From Gemmataceae bacterium (GTDB lineage Bacteria > Planctomycetota > Planctomycetia > Gemmatales > Gemmataceae), in NCBI GenBank assembly GCA_022616435.1, contig JAKEET010000096.1, positions 18,514 through 82,513 of the forward strand: a stretch of DNA of 64,000 bases, read 5' to 3'. The position numbers and the translations under genes are program-made. Below the pieces are notes generated by a model that saw only the letters and a list, made by a program, of their open reading frames with translations, searched no databases and was not told the DNA's origin. Shown piece after piece: positions 23,834 to 31,304 of the stretch. The first letter of the stretch is position 1. Each line of letters begins with the position of its first letter.

Positions 23834-24730
23834 CTATTGGCCCGGGCGAGTTCGAAGCGCCGTTCGAACAATCATCTGGATGTCCTCACGCTCCTTGCCG
23901 GCCAAGGGCAGGCGCGGCGCCCGCGTCATCTCCGACCCCAGGCCGCATTCCGCGACCGCCAGCTTGATGTACTGCACCAGCTTCACGTGCGTGTCCAGGT
24001 GCAAGAGCGGCGCGAACCAGCGATACACCTTGAGCGCCTCGTCTCGTTTTCCACCCACCGCGAGGTCCCACAGCAGCCGCGTTTCCTTCGGGAACGCGTT
24101 GACCAGCCCCGCCACCCAACCGGTCGCGCCCAGGTAGACGCTTTCGAGCACGAGGTCGTCGACGCCGCAGAACAGCAAGTAACGGTCGCCGCACGCGTTC
24201 TTCAAATCGGTGATGCGCCGCGGATTCTCGGACGACTCCTTGATCGCCACGAACCGCGGCTCGTCGCCAAGATCGGCGAACATCGGCGGCGTGATGTCCA
24301 CGCCGTACGACACCGGATTGTTGTAGACCAGGATGGGCAGGTCGCTCGCCCTGGCCACGGCGCGGAAGTGGACCAGCGTCTCCCGCGGATCCGATTTGTA
24401 GACCATCCCCGGCAGCACCATCAGGCCGTCGACGCCGACCTTCTGGGCGTCGGCCGCGAACCGGCAGGCTAGCGCCGTGGAACATTCGGCAACGCCCGTC
24501 AGCACCGGCACGCGCCGGCCGACGTGCTCGACCGTGGCGCGAAGCACATCGAGCTTCTCGCGATATTCCAGCGAGCAATTCTCGCCGACCGTGCCGAGCA
24601 TGATGACGCCGTCGATGCCGGCGGCGAGCATGGCGTCGAGGTGCTGGAGAGTGCCGGGCAGGTCCAGGGCCTGATCATTGGCGAAATGGGTCGTCGCCGC
24701 GGGATAGATGCCGTGCCAGTTGACGTTCAT
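23834..24730 (-). CDS. DapA-family aldolase/lyase, probable 1-pyrroline-4-hydroxy-2-carboxylate deaminase
   Basis: The 298-residue TIM-barrel protein has the family motifs GVIMLGTVGENCSLEYREK (GTTGE-type), a tyrosine in LVYNNPVSYGVDI and the Schiff-base lysine in FVAIKESS. These are the catalytic features of the dihydrodipicolinate synthase/N-acetylneuraminate lyase superfamily. Beside a hydroxyproline epimerase and an FAD oxidase, the best guess is the deaminase that turns 1-pyrroline-4-hydroxy-2-carboxylate into 2,5-dioxovalerate. A plain DapA-like enzyme of other specificity is possible. It is the first gene of the minus-strand cluster and is divergent from the S9 peptidase. Confidence 0.8.
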   Translation of the reverse strand: MNVNWHGIYPAATTHFANDQALDLPGTLQHLDAMLAAGIDGVIMLGTVGENCSLEYREKLDVLRATVEHVGRRVPVLTGVAECSTALACRFAADAQKVGVDGLMVLPGMVYKSDPRETLVHFRAVARASDLPILVYNNPVSYGVDITPPMFADLGDEPRFVAIKESSENPRRITDLKNACGDRYLLFCGVDDLVLESVYLGATGWVAGLVNAFPKETRLLWDLAVGGKRDEALKVYRWFAPLLHLDTHVKLVQYIKLAVAECGLGSEMTRAPRLPLAGKEREDIQMIVRTALRTRPGQ

Positions 24731-24887
24731 GACAGCGAATCCAGGAGGCCAAGAGTCGCGACAACACCCGGCAATTGTATTCGGATCACGGCAACCTGGA
24801 ATGCGCGCGGCGTTATCGCGAGCCTCCCTTGCGGCCGGCCCGCGGTTGGCGTATCTTGGCGTTCAAACCCTTCCCGCGAGGTCACCG

Positions 24888-27074
24888 ATGCGACGCATTT
24901 GCTCCCCGATGATTGCCGCCTCCATCCTCTTGATCGTTCTCGCACGGGCGCTGCCCGCGCCGGCGCAGGACAACGTCTTCACGCCGCACCACGTCGCCAA
25001 GCTGCGTTTCGTGACGGCCGCCGTCATCTCGCCCGACGGCAGCCAGGTCGCGTACGTCCTCGGCGTGCCGCGGCAGTTGCCGAAGGAAAAGGACGGCCCG
25101 GCGTGGGCGGAGCTGCACGTCGTCGATGCCAACGGCACGAGCACGCCGTTCATCACCGGCCAGGTCAGCATCGGCGACATCGCCTGGACGCCCGACGGCA
25201 AGCACATCTCGTTTGTCGCCAAGCGCGACGGCGACGCACACAGGTCGCTGTACCTCATCCCGGTGCGCGGCGGCGAATCGCGCAAAGTCATCAGCCACGG
25301 CAGCGACATCGTCGGCTATAGCTGGCGTCCCGACGGCAAGCAGGTCGCCTTCCTCGCGACCGAGCCGATGCCGAAGGAGCACAAGGCGCTGCAAGATCAG
25401 GGTTTCAACCAGGAAATCTACGAAGAGGACGTGCCGTTCGTGCGCGTCTGGACCGCCAACGTGGACGACGGCAAATCCCAGATGATGAAGCTCACGGGTT
25501 CCGCGTCGGAGCTGCACTGGTCGCCGGCCGGGGACAAGATCGCGGTGGCGCTGGCGCCGACGCCGCACGTCGATGATGCGCTGATGTTCCGCAAGGTCCA
25601 CATCATCGATCTGAAGTCCGGGAAGACGACCAGCCTCAACAACCCCGGCAAGATGGGCCAGATCGCCTGGTCGCCGGATGGAAAACTTCTGGCCCTGATC
25701 TCCGGAGCCGACAAGCACGACCCGATGCAGGGCCGGCTCTGGGTGCACGCCGGCGAGGGTTGGCTCGACGCCGTCCCGAACTTTCTGGGCCACGTCGAGT
25801 CGCTCGCGTGGACGGACGCGAACACGATTCTCTACACCGCTTCCGGCGGGGCGCAGACGGTCGTCGGCAGCGTTGACGTCGAGCGGGGCCCGGAGGGCAA
25901 GTTGGTCGCGACACAGCACCGCATCCCGGTTGGTCCCCGAGGAGCGATCCTCGGAAGCATCAGCGGCTCGCGCGACGGCGGGACGTTCGCTTACATCGGC
26001 CACACCGCCAAGCACCCCCTCGAAGTGTTCCTTCAGGATTCCGACAAGGGCGAACCGCGCCGCCTCACCGACAGCAATCCCTGGCTGCGCACCATGCGGT
26101 TCGCCAAGCAGGAGGTCATCAAGCACCGCGCCCGCGACGGCCTGGAACTGGAGGGCATCCTCGTCCGCCCGCTCGACGAAAAGCCGGGCCAGCGTTATCC
26201 GTTGATCCTGCTGGTCCACGGCGGGCCGGAATCGCACATCTCCAACGGTTGGGTCACGCTCTATCATTCGCCCGGCCAGGTCGGCGCCGCCCGCGGCTTC
26301 GCCGTGTTCTACCCCAACTACCGCGGCAGCACCGGCCGCGGCGTCAGCTTCTCCATGCTCGGCCAGCGCGAGGCGGCCGGCAAGGAGTTCGACGACCTGG
26401 TCGATGCCGTCGATCATCTCGTCAAGGACGGCCTCGTCGATACGAAGAAAGTCGGCATCACCGGCGGCAGCTACGGCGGCTACGCCACGGCCTGGGGGAG
26501 CACCTACTACTCCGAGCGCTTTGCCGCGGGGGTGATGTTCGTCGGCATCAGCGACTCGATTTCCAAGTGCGGCACCACCGACATCCCCGAAGAGATGTTC
26601 CTGGTCCATCATCGCAAGCGGCTGTGGGACGACTGGGATTACTTCCTCAAGTCGAGCCCGATCTACCACACCGACAAGCACAAGACGCCGCTGTTGATTC
26701 TGCACGGCAAGGCCGACCCGCGCGTGCATCCGTCGCAATCGCTGGAGTTTCACCGCCACCTGAAGATCCGCAACCAGGCCCCGGTCCGTCTGGTGCTCTA
26801 CCCCGGCGAAGGCCACGGCAACCGCCGCGCCGCCAGCCGGCTGGATTACCACATTCGCATGATGCAATGGATGGAGCACTACTTGAAGGGTCCGGGCGGG
26901 GCGCCGCCGCCGTACGAGATCGAGTACGGGTTGAGCGGCGGAACCAAGACGTCGGGCCTCGGGCGGGGCTGGCGCGAGCTGCCGGCGCGGTTTCAAACGC
27001 TGGGTGCAACCGAAAGCGCCGCTGCTTCGGCGCATTGGTTGGGAGGAAGATGTCCGTGCTGCATTGGGTGGTGA
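24888..27074 (+). CDS. Secreted S9-family prolyl oligopeptidase/dipeptidyl peptidase-like protein
   Basis: A signal peptide (MRRICSPMIAASILLIVLAR, cut near PAPAQ) is followed by a WD-like beta-propeller (repeats such as SPDGSQVAYVLG, TPDGKHISFVAKRDG, SPDGKLLALISG) and a C-terminal alpha/beta hydrolase. The catalytic triad is visible as S528 in GGSYGGYA, D610 in HGKADPRVH and H643 in GEGHGN, with the oxyanion region LLVHGGPESH. It cleaves peptides, probably after proline, outside the cytoplasm. The length of 728 residues is typical. The ATG at 24888 starts the signal peptide; longer upstream frames lack one. Confidence 0.9.
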   Translation: MRRICSPMIAASILLIVLARALPAPAQDNVFTPHHVAKLRFVTAAVISPDGSQVAYVLGVPRQLPKEKDGPAWAELHVVDANGTSTPFITGQVSIGDIAWTPDGKHISFVAKRDGDAHRSLYLIPVRGGESRKVISHGSDIVGYSWRPDGKQVAFLATEPMPKEHKALQDQGFNQEIYEEDVPFVRVWTANVDDGKSQMMKLTGSASELHWSPAGDKIAVALAPTPHVDDALMFRKVHIIDLKSGKTTSLNNPGKMGQIAWSPDGKLLALISGADKHDPMQGRLWVHAGEGWLDAVPNFLGHVESLAWTDANTILYTASGGAQTVVGSVDVERGPEGKLVATQHRIPVGPRGAILGSISGSRDGGTFAYIGHTAKHPLEVFLQDSDKGEPRRLTDSNPWLRTMRFAKQEVIKHRARDGLELEGILVRPLDEKPGQRYPLILLVHGGPESHISNGWVTLYHSPGQVGAARGFAVFYPNYRGSTGRGVSFSMLGQREAAGKEFDDLVDAVDHLVKDGLVDTKKVGITGGSYGGYATAWGSTYYSERFAAGVMFVGISDSISKCGTTDIPEEMFLVHHRKRLWDDWDYFLKSSPIYHTDKHKTPLLILHGKADPRVHPSQSLEFHRHLKIRNQAPVRLVLYPGEGHGNRRAASRLDYHIRMMQWMEHYLKGPGGAPPPYEIEYGLSGGTKTSGLGRGWRELPARFQTLGATESAAASAHWLGGRCPCCIGW

Positions 27075-27140
27075 AAGCAGTCCTAGTTGATCTGACCTAT
27101 TGGTCCTTAACGTGTTTGACCTTTTCAAGGAATTGGTGCC

Positions 27141-27542
27141 ATGACCGTAAAGCTGACTCCGATGCCTGTATTAAATCGGCGGGCCTTTGACATTCTGAGC
27201 CGGGAAATGGGAGTGCCGGAAACCTTGCGGTTTTTCCGACAGCTTGGCTTGGGCACGGGAGACTACACCCAAGAGCGTCGCGAGTTGTTTGAAGACCTAA
27301 CGATGCAAAAAGAAATGAGGCAGAGTTGCGAGGGTACGTCAGTTCAGCGTGCTTCGACACCTCTCGCCTTTTCCCGAAGGTGGCTGACGTCCCACAACAA
27401 CACTCGGCCGTGTCCGCTCGGTTCGATGAATCGGATTCCTGATTCCAATTGGCGCGAAATAGGCGTACAATCGCCTCATCGTCGATCGATCGAGGAAGCC
27501 AGCCGTGCTCAACCTCTTCGGCTCCCAGCGCCGCTTGTGTGA
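27141..27542 (+). CDS. Small protein with an intact N-terminal domain and probably altered C-terminus
   Basis: The first 60 residues (LNRRAFDILSREMGVPETLR, FFRQLGLGTGDYTQERREL, FEDLT) look like a compact helical domain seen in small proteins of toxin-antitoxin-like loci, which usually end soon after the 'DLT' helix. Here the frame continues for 70 residues of low-complexity Ser/Arg/Pro sequence and overlaps the start of the DUF1501 gene, so the natural end is probably lost by a frameshift near 27300. An AAGGA site precedes the ATG. No partner gene is visible. It may be a decayed remnant. Confidence 0.35.
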   Translation: MTVKLTPMPVLNRRAFDILSREMGVPETLRFFRQLGLGTGDYTQERRELFEDLTMQKEMRQSCEGTSVQRASTPLAFSRRWLTSHNNTRPCPLGSMNRIPDSNWREIGVQSPHRRSIEEASRAQPLRLPAPLV

Positions 27543-29040
27543 CGGAATCTCGCGCCGCGAGTTGCTGCGCGTGGGCGGCCTCGGCATGTTCGGGTTCGGA
27601 CTGAACGACTATCTCGCCGCGCGCCGGACTTCCCAAGTCTTGCCGACTTCGGGAGTCTCGGTCCAGCGTCCTGTCCGTTTCGGCCAGGCCAAGGCGTGCA
27701 TCCTCATCTTCCTGTACGGCTCGCCGCCGCAGCACGAGACCTTCGATCCCAAGCCGGATGCGCCGGAAGAAGTGCGCGGTGAGATCGGCTCGATTCCGTC
27801 CGCTGTGCCCGGATTGCGGATTTGCGAATTGCTGCCGCGGACGGCGCGGATCATGGATCAAGTCACCGTCGTCCGTTCGATGACCCACCCGTATCCGGAA
27901 CACGGCGTCGCCTACGCGGTCAGCGGCATCCCCACGTACACTCCCGAGCTGGAAACCCGCCCGCGCGACGGCCGGCACTGGCCGTACATCGGCTCGGTGG
28001 TCGATTACCTCGCGGCCCGGCAAGCCCGCGGCGCGCTGCCGCCAGTCCCGCGCAACGTTGCCCTGCCGTGGATGCTGAACTCGAAGACGGACTTGCTCGT
28101 CAATGCCGGTCCATTCGCCGCGTTCCTCGGCCAGGCGCACGATCCGCTCTGGACCGACTTCACCGGCCCCGGCACGCGCATCGTGCCGCGCTACACCGAC
28201 GGCCAGCGGCGCGATTTTCACGATCCGTTCGGCGGCACGCTGCCGAGCGGCAGGTTCACGTTGTCCGCGGACAGCCGGCTGCGCGACGACATGCCGGTCG
28301 AACGACTGAACCTGCGGCAATCGCTGCTCGGACAGTTTGAGCACGCCCGGCGGCGGTTCGATGCCGGGACACGGCGGGCTGACGCCGCGCCGCTCGCCAT
28401 GGATCGCCACCGCGAGCGCGCCTACAGTTTGCTCACGTCGAATGCGGTCCATCAAGCTCTCGATATCGGCCGGGAAGCGCCGGCGCTGCGCGAGCGCTAC
28501 GGCATGACGCTGTTCGGCCAATCCTGCCTCGCGGCCCGGCGGCTGGTCGAAGCGGGAAGCAAGTTCGTCACGGTGTTCTGGGACGGTTACGGCCAGTTCG
28601 CCAACTGCGCCTGGGACACCCACAACAACCACTTCACCCGGCTCAAAGAATACCTGCTCCCCGGCTTCGATCTCGCCTATCCCGCGCTGATCGACGACCT
28701 GCGCCAGCGCGGCCTGCTCGATGAGACGCTGGTCCTGTGCATCAGCGAGCACGGCCGCACGCCGCAGATCGACCGCCGTCCGCGCGGCGCGGGGCGGCAT
28801 CACTGGTCGCGGGTCTACTCGGCCGTGTTCGCCGGCGGCGGCATCGCCAGGGGCCGCATCGTCGGCAGCTCCGACCGTCTCGGCGGCGACGTGCAGGCCA
28901 CGCCCGTGTCGCCGAAAGACATCCTTGCGACTTCATTTCACCTGCTGGGCATCGACGCGCACACCATGGTCCCCGACGCGCTGGGCCGACCGCTGCCGAT
29001 CGCGGGAGACGGGGAGGTAAGGCCGGAGATGCTTGGGTAG
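27505..29040 (+). CDS. DUF1501 Tat-exported protein
   Basis: The N-terminus has a Tat-type twin arginine (SRRELLRVGGLGMFGFGLN) and is followed by the DUF1501 sequence AKACILIFLYGSPPQHETFD, PDAPEEVRGEIGSIPSAVPG, TVVRSMTHPYPEHGVAYAVS and DDLRQRGLLDETLVLCISEHGRTPQ, close to the sulfatase/alkaline-phosphatase fold. DUF1501 genes are very abundant in planctomycetes, usually next to DUF1549/DUF1553 genes encoding cytochrome-like partners; no such partner is seen here. The function is unknown. A GTG start at 27505 is used because the twin-arginine motif lies 17-18 residues behind it. Confidence 0.88.
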   Translation: MLNLFGSQRRLCDGISRRELLRVGGLGMFGFGLNDYLAARRTSQVLPTSGVSVQRPVRFGQAKACILIFLYGSPPQHETFDPKPDAPEEVRGEIGSIPSAVPGLRICELLPRTARIMDQVTVVRSMTHPYPEHGVAYAVSGIPTYTPELETRPRDGRHWPYIGSVVDYLAARQARGALPPVPRNVALPWMLNSKTDLLVNAGPFAAFLGQAHDPLWTDFTGPGTRIVPRYTDGQRRDFHDPFGGTLPSGRFTLSADSRLRDDMPVERLNLRQSLLGQFEHARRRFDAGTRRADAAPLAMDRHRERAYSLLTSNAVHQALDIGREAPALRERYGMTLFGQSCLAARRLVEAGSKFVTVFWDGYGQFANCAWDTHNNHFTRLKEYLLPGFDLAYPALIDDLRQRGLLDETLVLCISEHGRTPQIDRRPRGAGRHHWSRVYSAVFAGGGIARGRIVGSSDRLGGDVQATPVSPKDILATSFHLLGIDAHTMVPDALGRPLPIAGDGEVRPEMLG

Positions 29041-29059
29041 ACGGGGGTGTTCTCTTGAC

Positions 29060-29088
29060 TTGACTTACGTCAAATGAGCGATTATCAT
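29060..29088 (+). promoter_or_regulatory. Sigma70-like promoter with an internal inverted repeat
   Basis: TTGACT at 29060-29065 and TATCAT at 29083-29088 are spaced by 17 bp, an almost ideal housekeeping promoter 14 bp before the ATG of the next gene. The -35 region overlaps an inverted repeat TGAC-TTAC-GTCA, a possible operator. A promoter of this quality together with an operator suggests self-regulation, as in toxin-antitoxin modules. Confidence 0.6.
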
Positions 29089-29101
29089 TTAGGAAGTTGC
29101 G

Positions 29102-29446
29102 ATGGCGACCGGCGCCCAACTCGATCTGGTACACTTCGCCATTCGCGCACCGACCTTTGGGAGTATTGAATGGCAGCCGCAGGCGGAGGAGCGAGCCCGG
29201 AAAGACCCATATCTCGGGGACCTTACGATTGCGGGGATCCGAGCGTTGCTGCGCCAGTTTGTACTTGACGGCAATTCACTGGAGGCACGAATCGAAACAC
29301 GTGCCGAGTACAGGGAGGATCACGAATACTGGTATCGAGCACGAATCCCTATTTCGGGATATCGTGATCCGCTATTCATAGAAATCCTGCTCATTGACGA
29401 CGATCCGCACGAGCCGTTTGTGCGAATCGTCAACGTGCACTGGTGA
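29102..29446 (+). CDS. Small protein, possible toxin of a toxin-antitoxin pair with the downstream MqsA-like gene
   Basis: The 114-residue soluble protein (MATGAQLDLVHFAIRAPTFG ... YRDPLFIEILLIDDDPHEPF, VRIVNVHW) has an alpha/beta composition and no membrane segment. The family is not recognised with certainty; the ending with a conserved 'IVNVHW' is distinctive. A short AGGAAG site precedes the ATG, directly after the sigma70-like promoter, which gives a very short leader. It lies upstream of an antitoxin-like gene, as toxin genes do in MqsRA/HigBA modules. The toxin role is inference. Confidence 0.45.
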   Translation: MATGAQLDLVHFAIRAPTFGSIEWQPQAEERARKDPYLGDLTIAGIRALLRQFVLDGNSLEARIETRAEYREDHEYWYRARIPISGYRDPLFIEILLIDDDPHEPFVRIVNVHW

Positions 29447-29452
29447 CAACTA

Positions 29453-29563
29453 AGAGGCTATCCGGAAAGGGGTCTGACCCCCTGCAACAGCCTGGAATAC
29501 GCGATACTCTGTGCAATCTGTGCCTGCCGGGGTAAGGGGTCAGACCCCTTTCGGATAGCCTCT
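29453..29563. mobile_element. 111-bp inverted-repeat element (MITE-like)
   Basis: The left end AGAGGCTATCCGGAAAGGGG and the inverse of the right end AGAGGCTATCCGAAAGGGGT are nearly identical, differing by one inserted base, and both continue through TCTGACCCC. Total arm length is about 28-29 nt, enclosing a 53-bp core with no gene. The ends resemble terminal inverted repeats of insertion sequences, and the AAAGGGGTCAGACCCCTTT part is itself a palindrome. It sits between the small toxin-like gene and the MqsA-like gene. No target-site duplication is obvious. Confidence 0.7.
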
Positions 29564-29577
29564 GATTGCGAACAGCC

Positions 29578-30270
29578 ATGGATCGTCAATACTGTAAGCG
29601 ATGTGCGAAGTGCCGTGAGCGGACCGTCGTACTGGCGCCGGTCTCGTACACGACAAAAATGCACCACGATGGACGCGAATACACGGTCACGATTCCCGAT
29701 CTTGTGGTTCCCCGGTGCGCCAAATGCAAGCGTTTCACCCTCGATCACGATGCAAGTTCCTGCATCGATGCCGCATTTCGCAAGCACATCGACCTGCTTA
29801 GTCCGGAAGAGATACGATCGCAGCGTGAAGCACTGGGACTAACACAAGAGGAATTGGCGGAGAAGCTGCGAATCGCGGCTGCCACGTTATCTCGTTGGGA
29901 GACTGGCACGCAAATCCAGCAGCGGTCGCTTGATTTGCTGCTGCGATTGTTTTTCAAGAACCCCGGCATGTGGCGCGAACTGGAACGAGATTCTCGAACG
30001 CGTTTTCCGGATCGTCGTGATCCATTGACGGTGAGGTCAGCGGCAGTTCCCCTTGAAAACATCGACCAACTGGGGAAGCGAGTGAGTGAAAGTAAACTGC
30101 TATTCGTTCGCGAGGAGATGCTCGAGGCGTTCAAAGTCCTTGATCAAACGAAATCACGCGATCCTGCCGATTACGTGGCTATCTTTGGAGACTTGGAAAG
30201 GGCTACACTGTTTGTTGACCTGATGGATTGGGCGCGAATGGCGGACCTTCAACAACTCGAAAAGAACTGA
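29578..30270 (+). CDS. MqsA-like antitoxin/transcription regulator with zinc finger and XRE helix-turn-helix
   Basis: The N-terminal region has two CxxC pairs (YCKRCAKC and RCAKCKRF), typical of the MqsA zinc-binding domain. A Cro/C1 helix-turn-helix follows (SQREALGLTQEELAEKLRIA, AATLSRWETGTQIQQR). The protein has a further C-terminal helical region of about 100 residues which typical MqsA lacks. It should bind the operator of the upstream promoter. The ATG at 29578 starts the zinc domain. The 230-residue length is longer than MqsA (about 130). Confidence 0.75.
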   Translation: MDRQYCKRCAKCRERTVVLAPVSYTTKMHHDGREYTVTIPDLVVPRCAKCKRFTLDHDASSCIDAAFRKHIDLLSPEEIRSQREALGLTQEELAEKLRIAAATLSRWETGTQIQQRSLDLLLRLFFKNPGMWRELERDSRTRFPDRRDPLTVRSAAVPLENIDQLGKRVSESKLLFVREEMLEAFKVLDQTKSRDPADYVAIFGDLERATLFVDLMDWARMADLQQLEKN

Positions 30271-30282
30271 CGGAGCCTGACC

Positions 30283-30507
30283 GTGGACCGCCAAGAAGTC
30301 AAGAAAGTCGTCCGCGCGACCCTCGCGCTCCTGGCGGGCATCGCCAAGAAGACGCGCACCCAGGCCGATGATCTTCTGGTGGCCATGTTGCAGTCGGACG
30401 AGGATCGGCTTGTGGATGCGGTTGCGGCGCTCTTGGCCGAGACCGGAGAGACGCCAACCCCGGAGCAAGTTGCCCGCGCCCTGGCGACGGTGGGCATTCG
30501 CGTCTGA
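30283..30507 (+). CDS. Small helical protein of unknown function
   Basis: From a GTG at 30283, 74 residues are read: MDRQEVKKVVRATLALLAGI, AKKTRTQADDLLVAMLQSDE, DRLVDAVAALLAETGETPTP. The sequence predicts three amphipathic helices. It starts 12 bp after the MqsA-like stop in the same orientation, so it may be part of the same transcript. The family is unknown; codon composition matches the neighbours, which supports a real gene. Confidence 0.45.
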   Translation: MDRQEVKKVVRATLALLAGIAKKTRTQADDLLVAMLQSDEDRLVDAVAALLAETGETPTPEQVARALATVGIRV

Positions 30508-30523
30508 GCCGCGAGTGAAGTAC

Positions 30524-30594
30524 GGCGCGCGTCGCGGCGTAAGCGCGACGTGACCGCGGGCGAGCCACGTCGGGCTTACGCCGCGACGCTCGCC
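30524..30594. repeat. Large intergenic hairpin of the GCGTCGCGGCGTAAGC family
   Basis: The arm at 30524-30552 (core GCGTCGCGGCGTAAGC) pairs with an inverted arm at 30566-30594, with about three differences over 29 nt. The same sequence occurs at 50406-50434 (single arm) and 57437-57509 (double arm), so this is a dispersed repeat family. It separates the small helical protein gene from the convergent nucleotidyltransferase-like gene and could act as a bidirectional transcript end. Confidence 0.7.
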
Positions 30595-30597
30595 AAG

Positions 30598-31188
30598 TCA
30601 TGCGTTTGGATTGTCCAATAGCTCCTGCAAGCGCGGCGCCAGTTCCGGCGGCATACGCGACGGCCACGTTTGATCCAACTGGCCAACGCCAATGAGATCG
30701 AGCAAATGCACCTTGTCCTTGAGGCGATTCGAATCGAGCTTCATCCGTACCAGCGCCTCAAGCGACACCACCTGGAACTCGGCGGCCGGCTCGGAATCGG
30801 CCACGTCGGGGTTGGGTGTGATGTGCTCGGGCCGGACCTTTTCGCCTGCGTAGAGCATGTGGACCGCCTCGCTCGGGCGTCCCTGCGCGCCGTCGAGGAA
30901 CATGCCTACATCGAGGAGCTCGTGATAGACGAACCCACCCGCTTCAAGCGCGGCGCGCTCAGCCGACCGGTCGGACCGACGGATCAGAATATCGACGTCG
31001 CGTGTGTTGCGGACGGCGCCCGGGTCGTTCCTGGCCACCCATTCGGCCACCGCGTTGCCGCCGACGACCGCATAGGGCACGCCGGCGTCCGCGAGGGCCT
31101 TGGTCGCTCGCCGCAAGCGCTCCTTGACTTTTTCCGCTGCCATGAGCGCCCTTTCCCAGCCAATCGGTGCAACTGCTGCGTCTGCCAT
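30598..31188 (-). CDS. Nucleotidyltransferase-like protein (AbiEii/MNT-type)
   Basis: From the ATG at 31188 the 196-residue protein has an N-terminal helix region. It then shows the nucleotidyltransferase pattern VPYAVVGGNAVAEWVARNDP, AVRNTRDVDILIRR, where GG followed by RxxxDxD is the active-site motif. A later VSLEALVRMKLDSNRLKDKVHLLDL follows. The family includes abortive-infection AbiEii toxins and minimal nucleotidyltransferases. No HEPN or AbiEi partner is visible nearby. An apparent N-terminal extension in the same frame runs inside the serpin gene and is rejected. Confidence 0.65.
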   Translation of the reverse strand: MADAAVAPIGWERALMAAEKVKERLRRATKALADAGVPYAVVGGNAVAEWVARNDPGAVRNTRDVDILIRRSDRSAERAALEAGGFVYHELLDVGMFLDGAQGRPSEAVHMLYAGEKVRPEHITPNPDVADSEPAAEFQVVSLEALVRMKLDSNRLKDKVHLLDLIGVGQLDQTWPSRMPPELAPRLQELLDNPNA

Positions 31189-31304
31189 GAGTCCTGCTCC
31201 AGTAATCCTTGCATCGTACCGCGAACCGCATCGCGAGAGCAAGCAAGACTGGCGGACTAACCCGAGCCAGTCCCCATTGTTCACAGACTCTGACCCCTGA
31301 CTTC

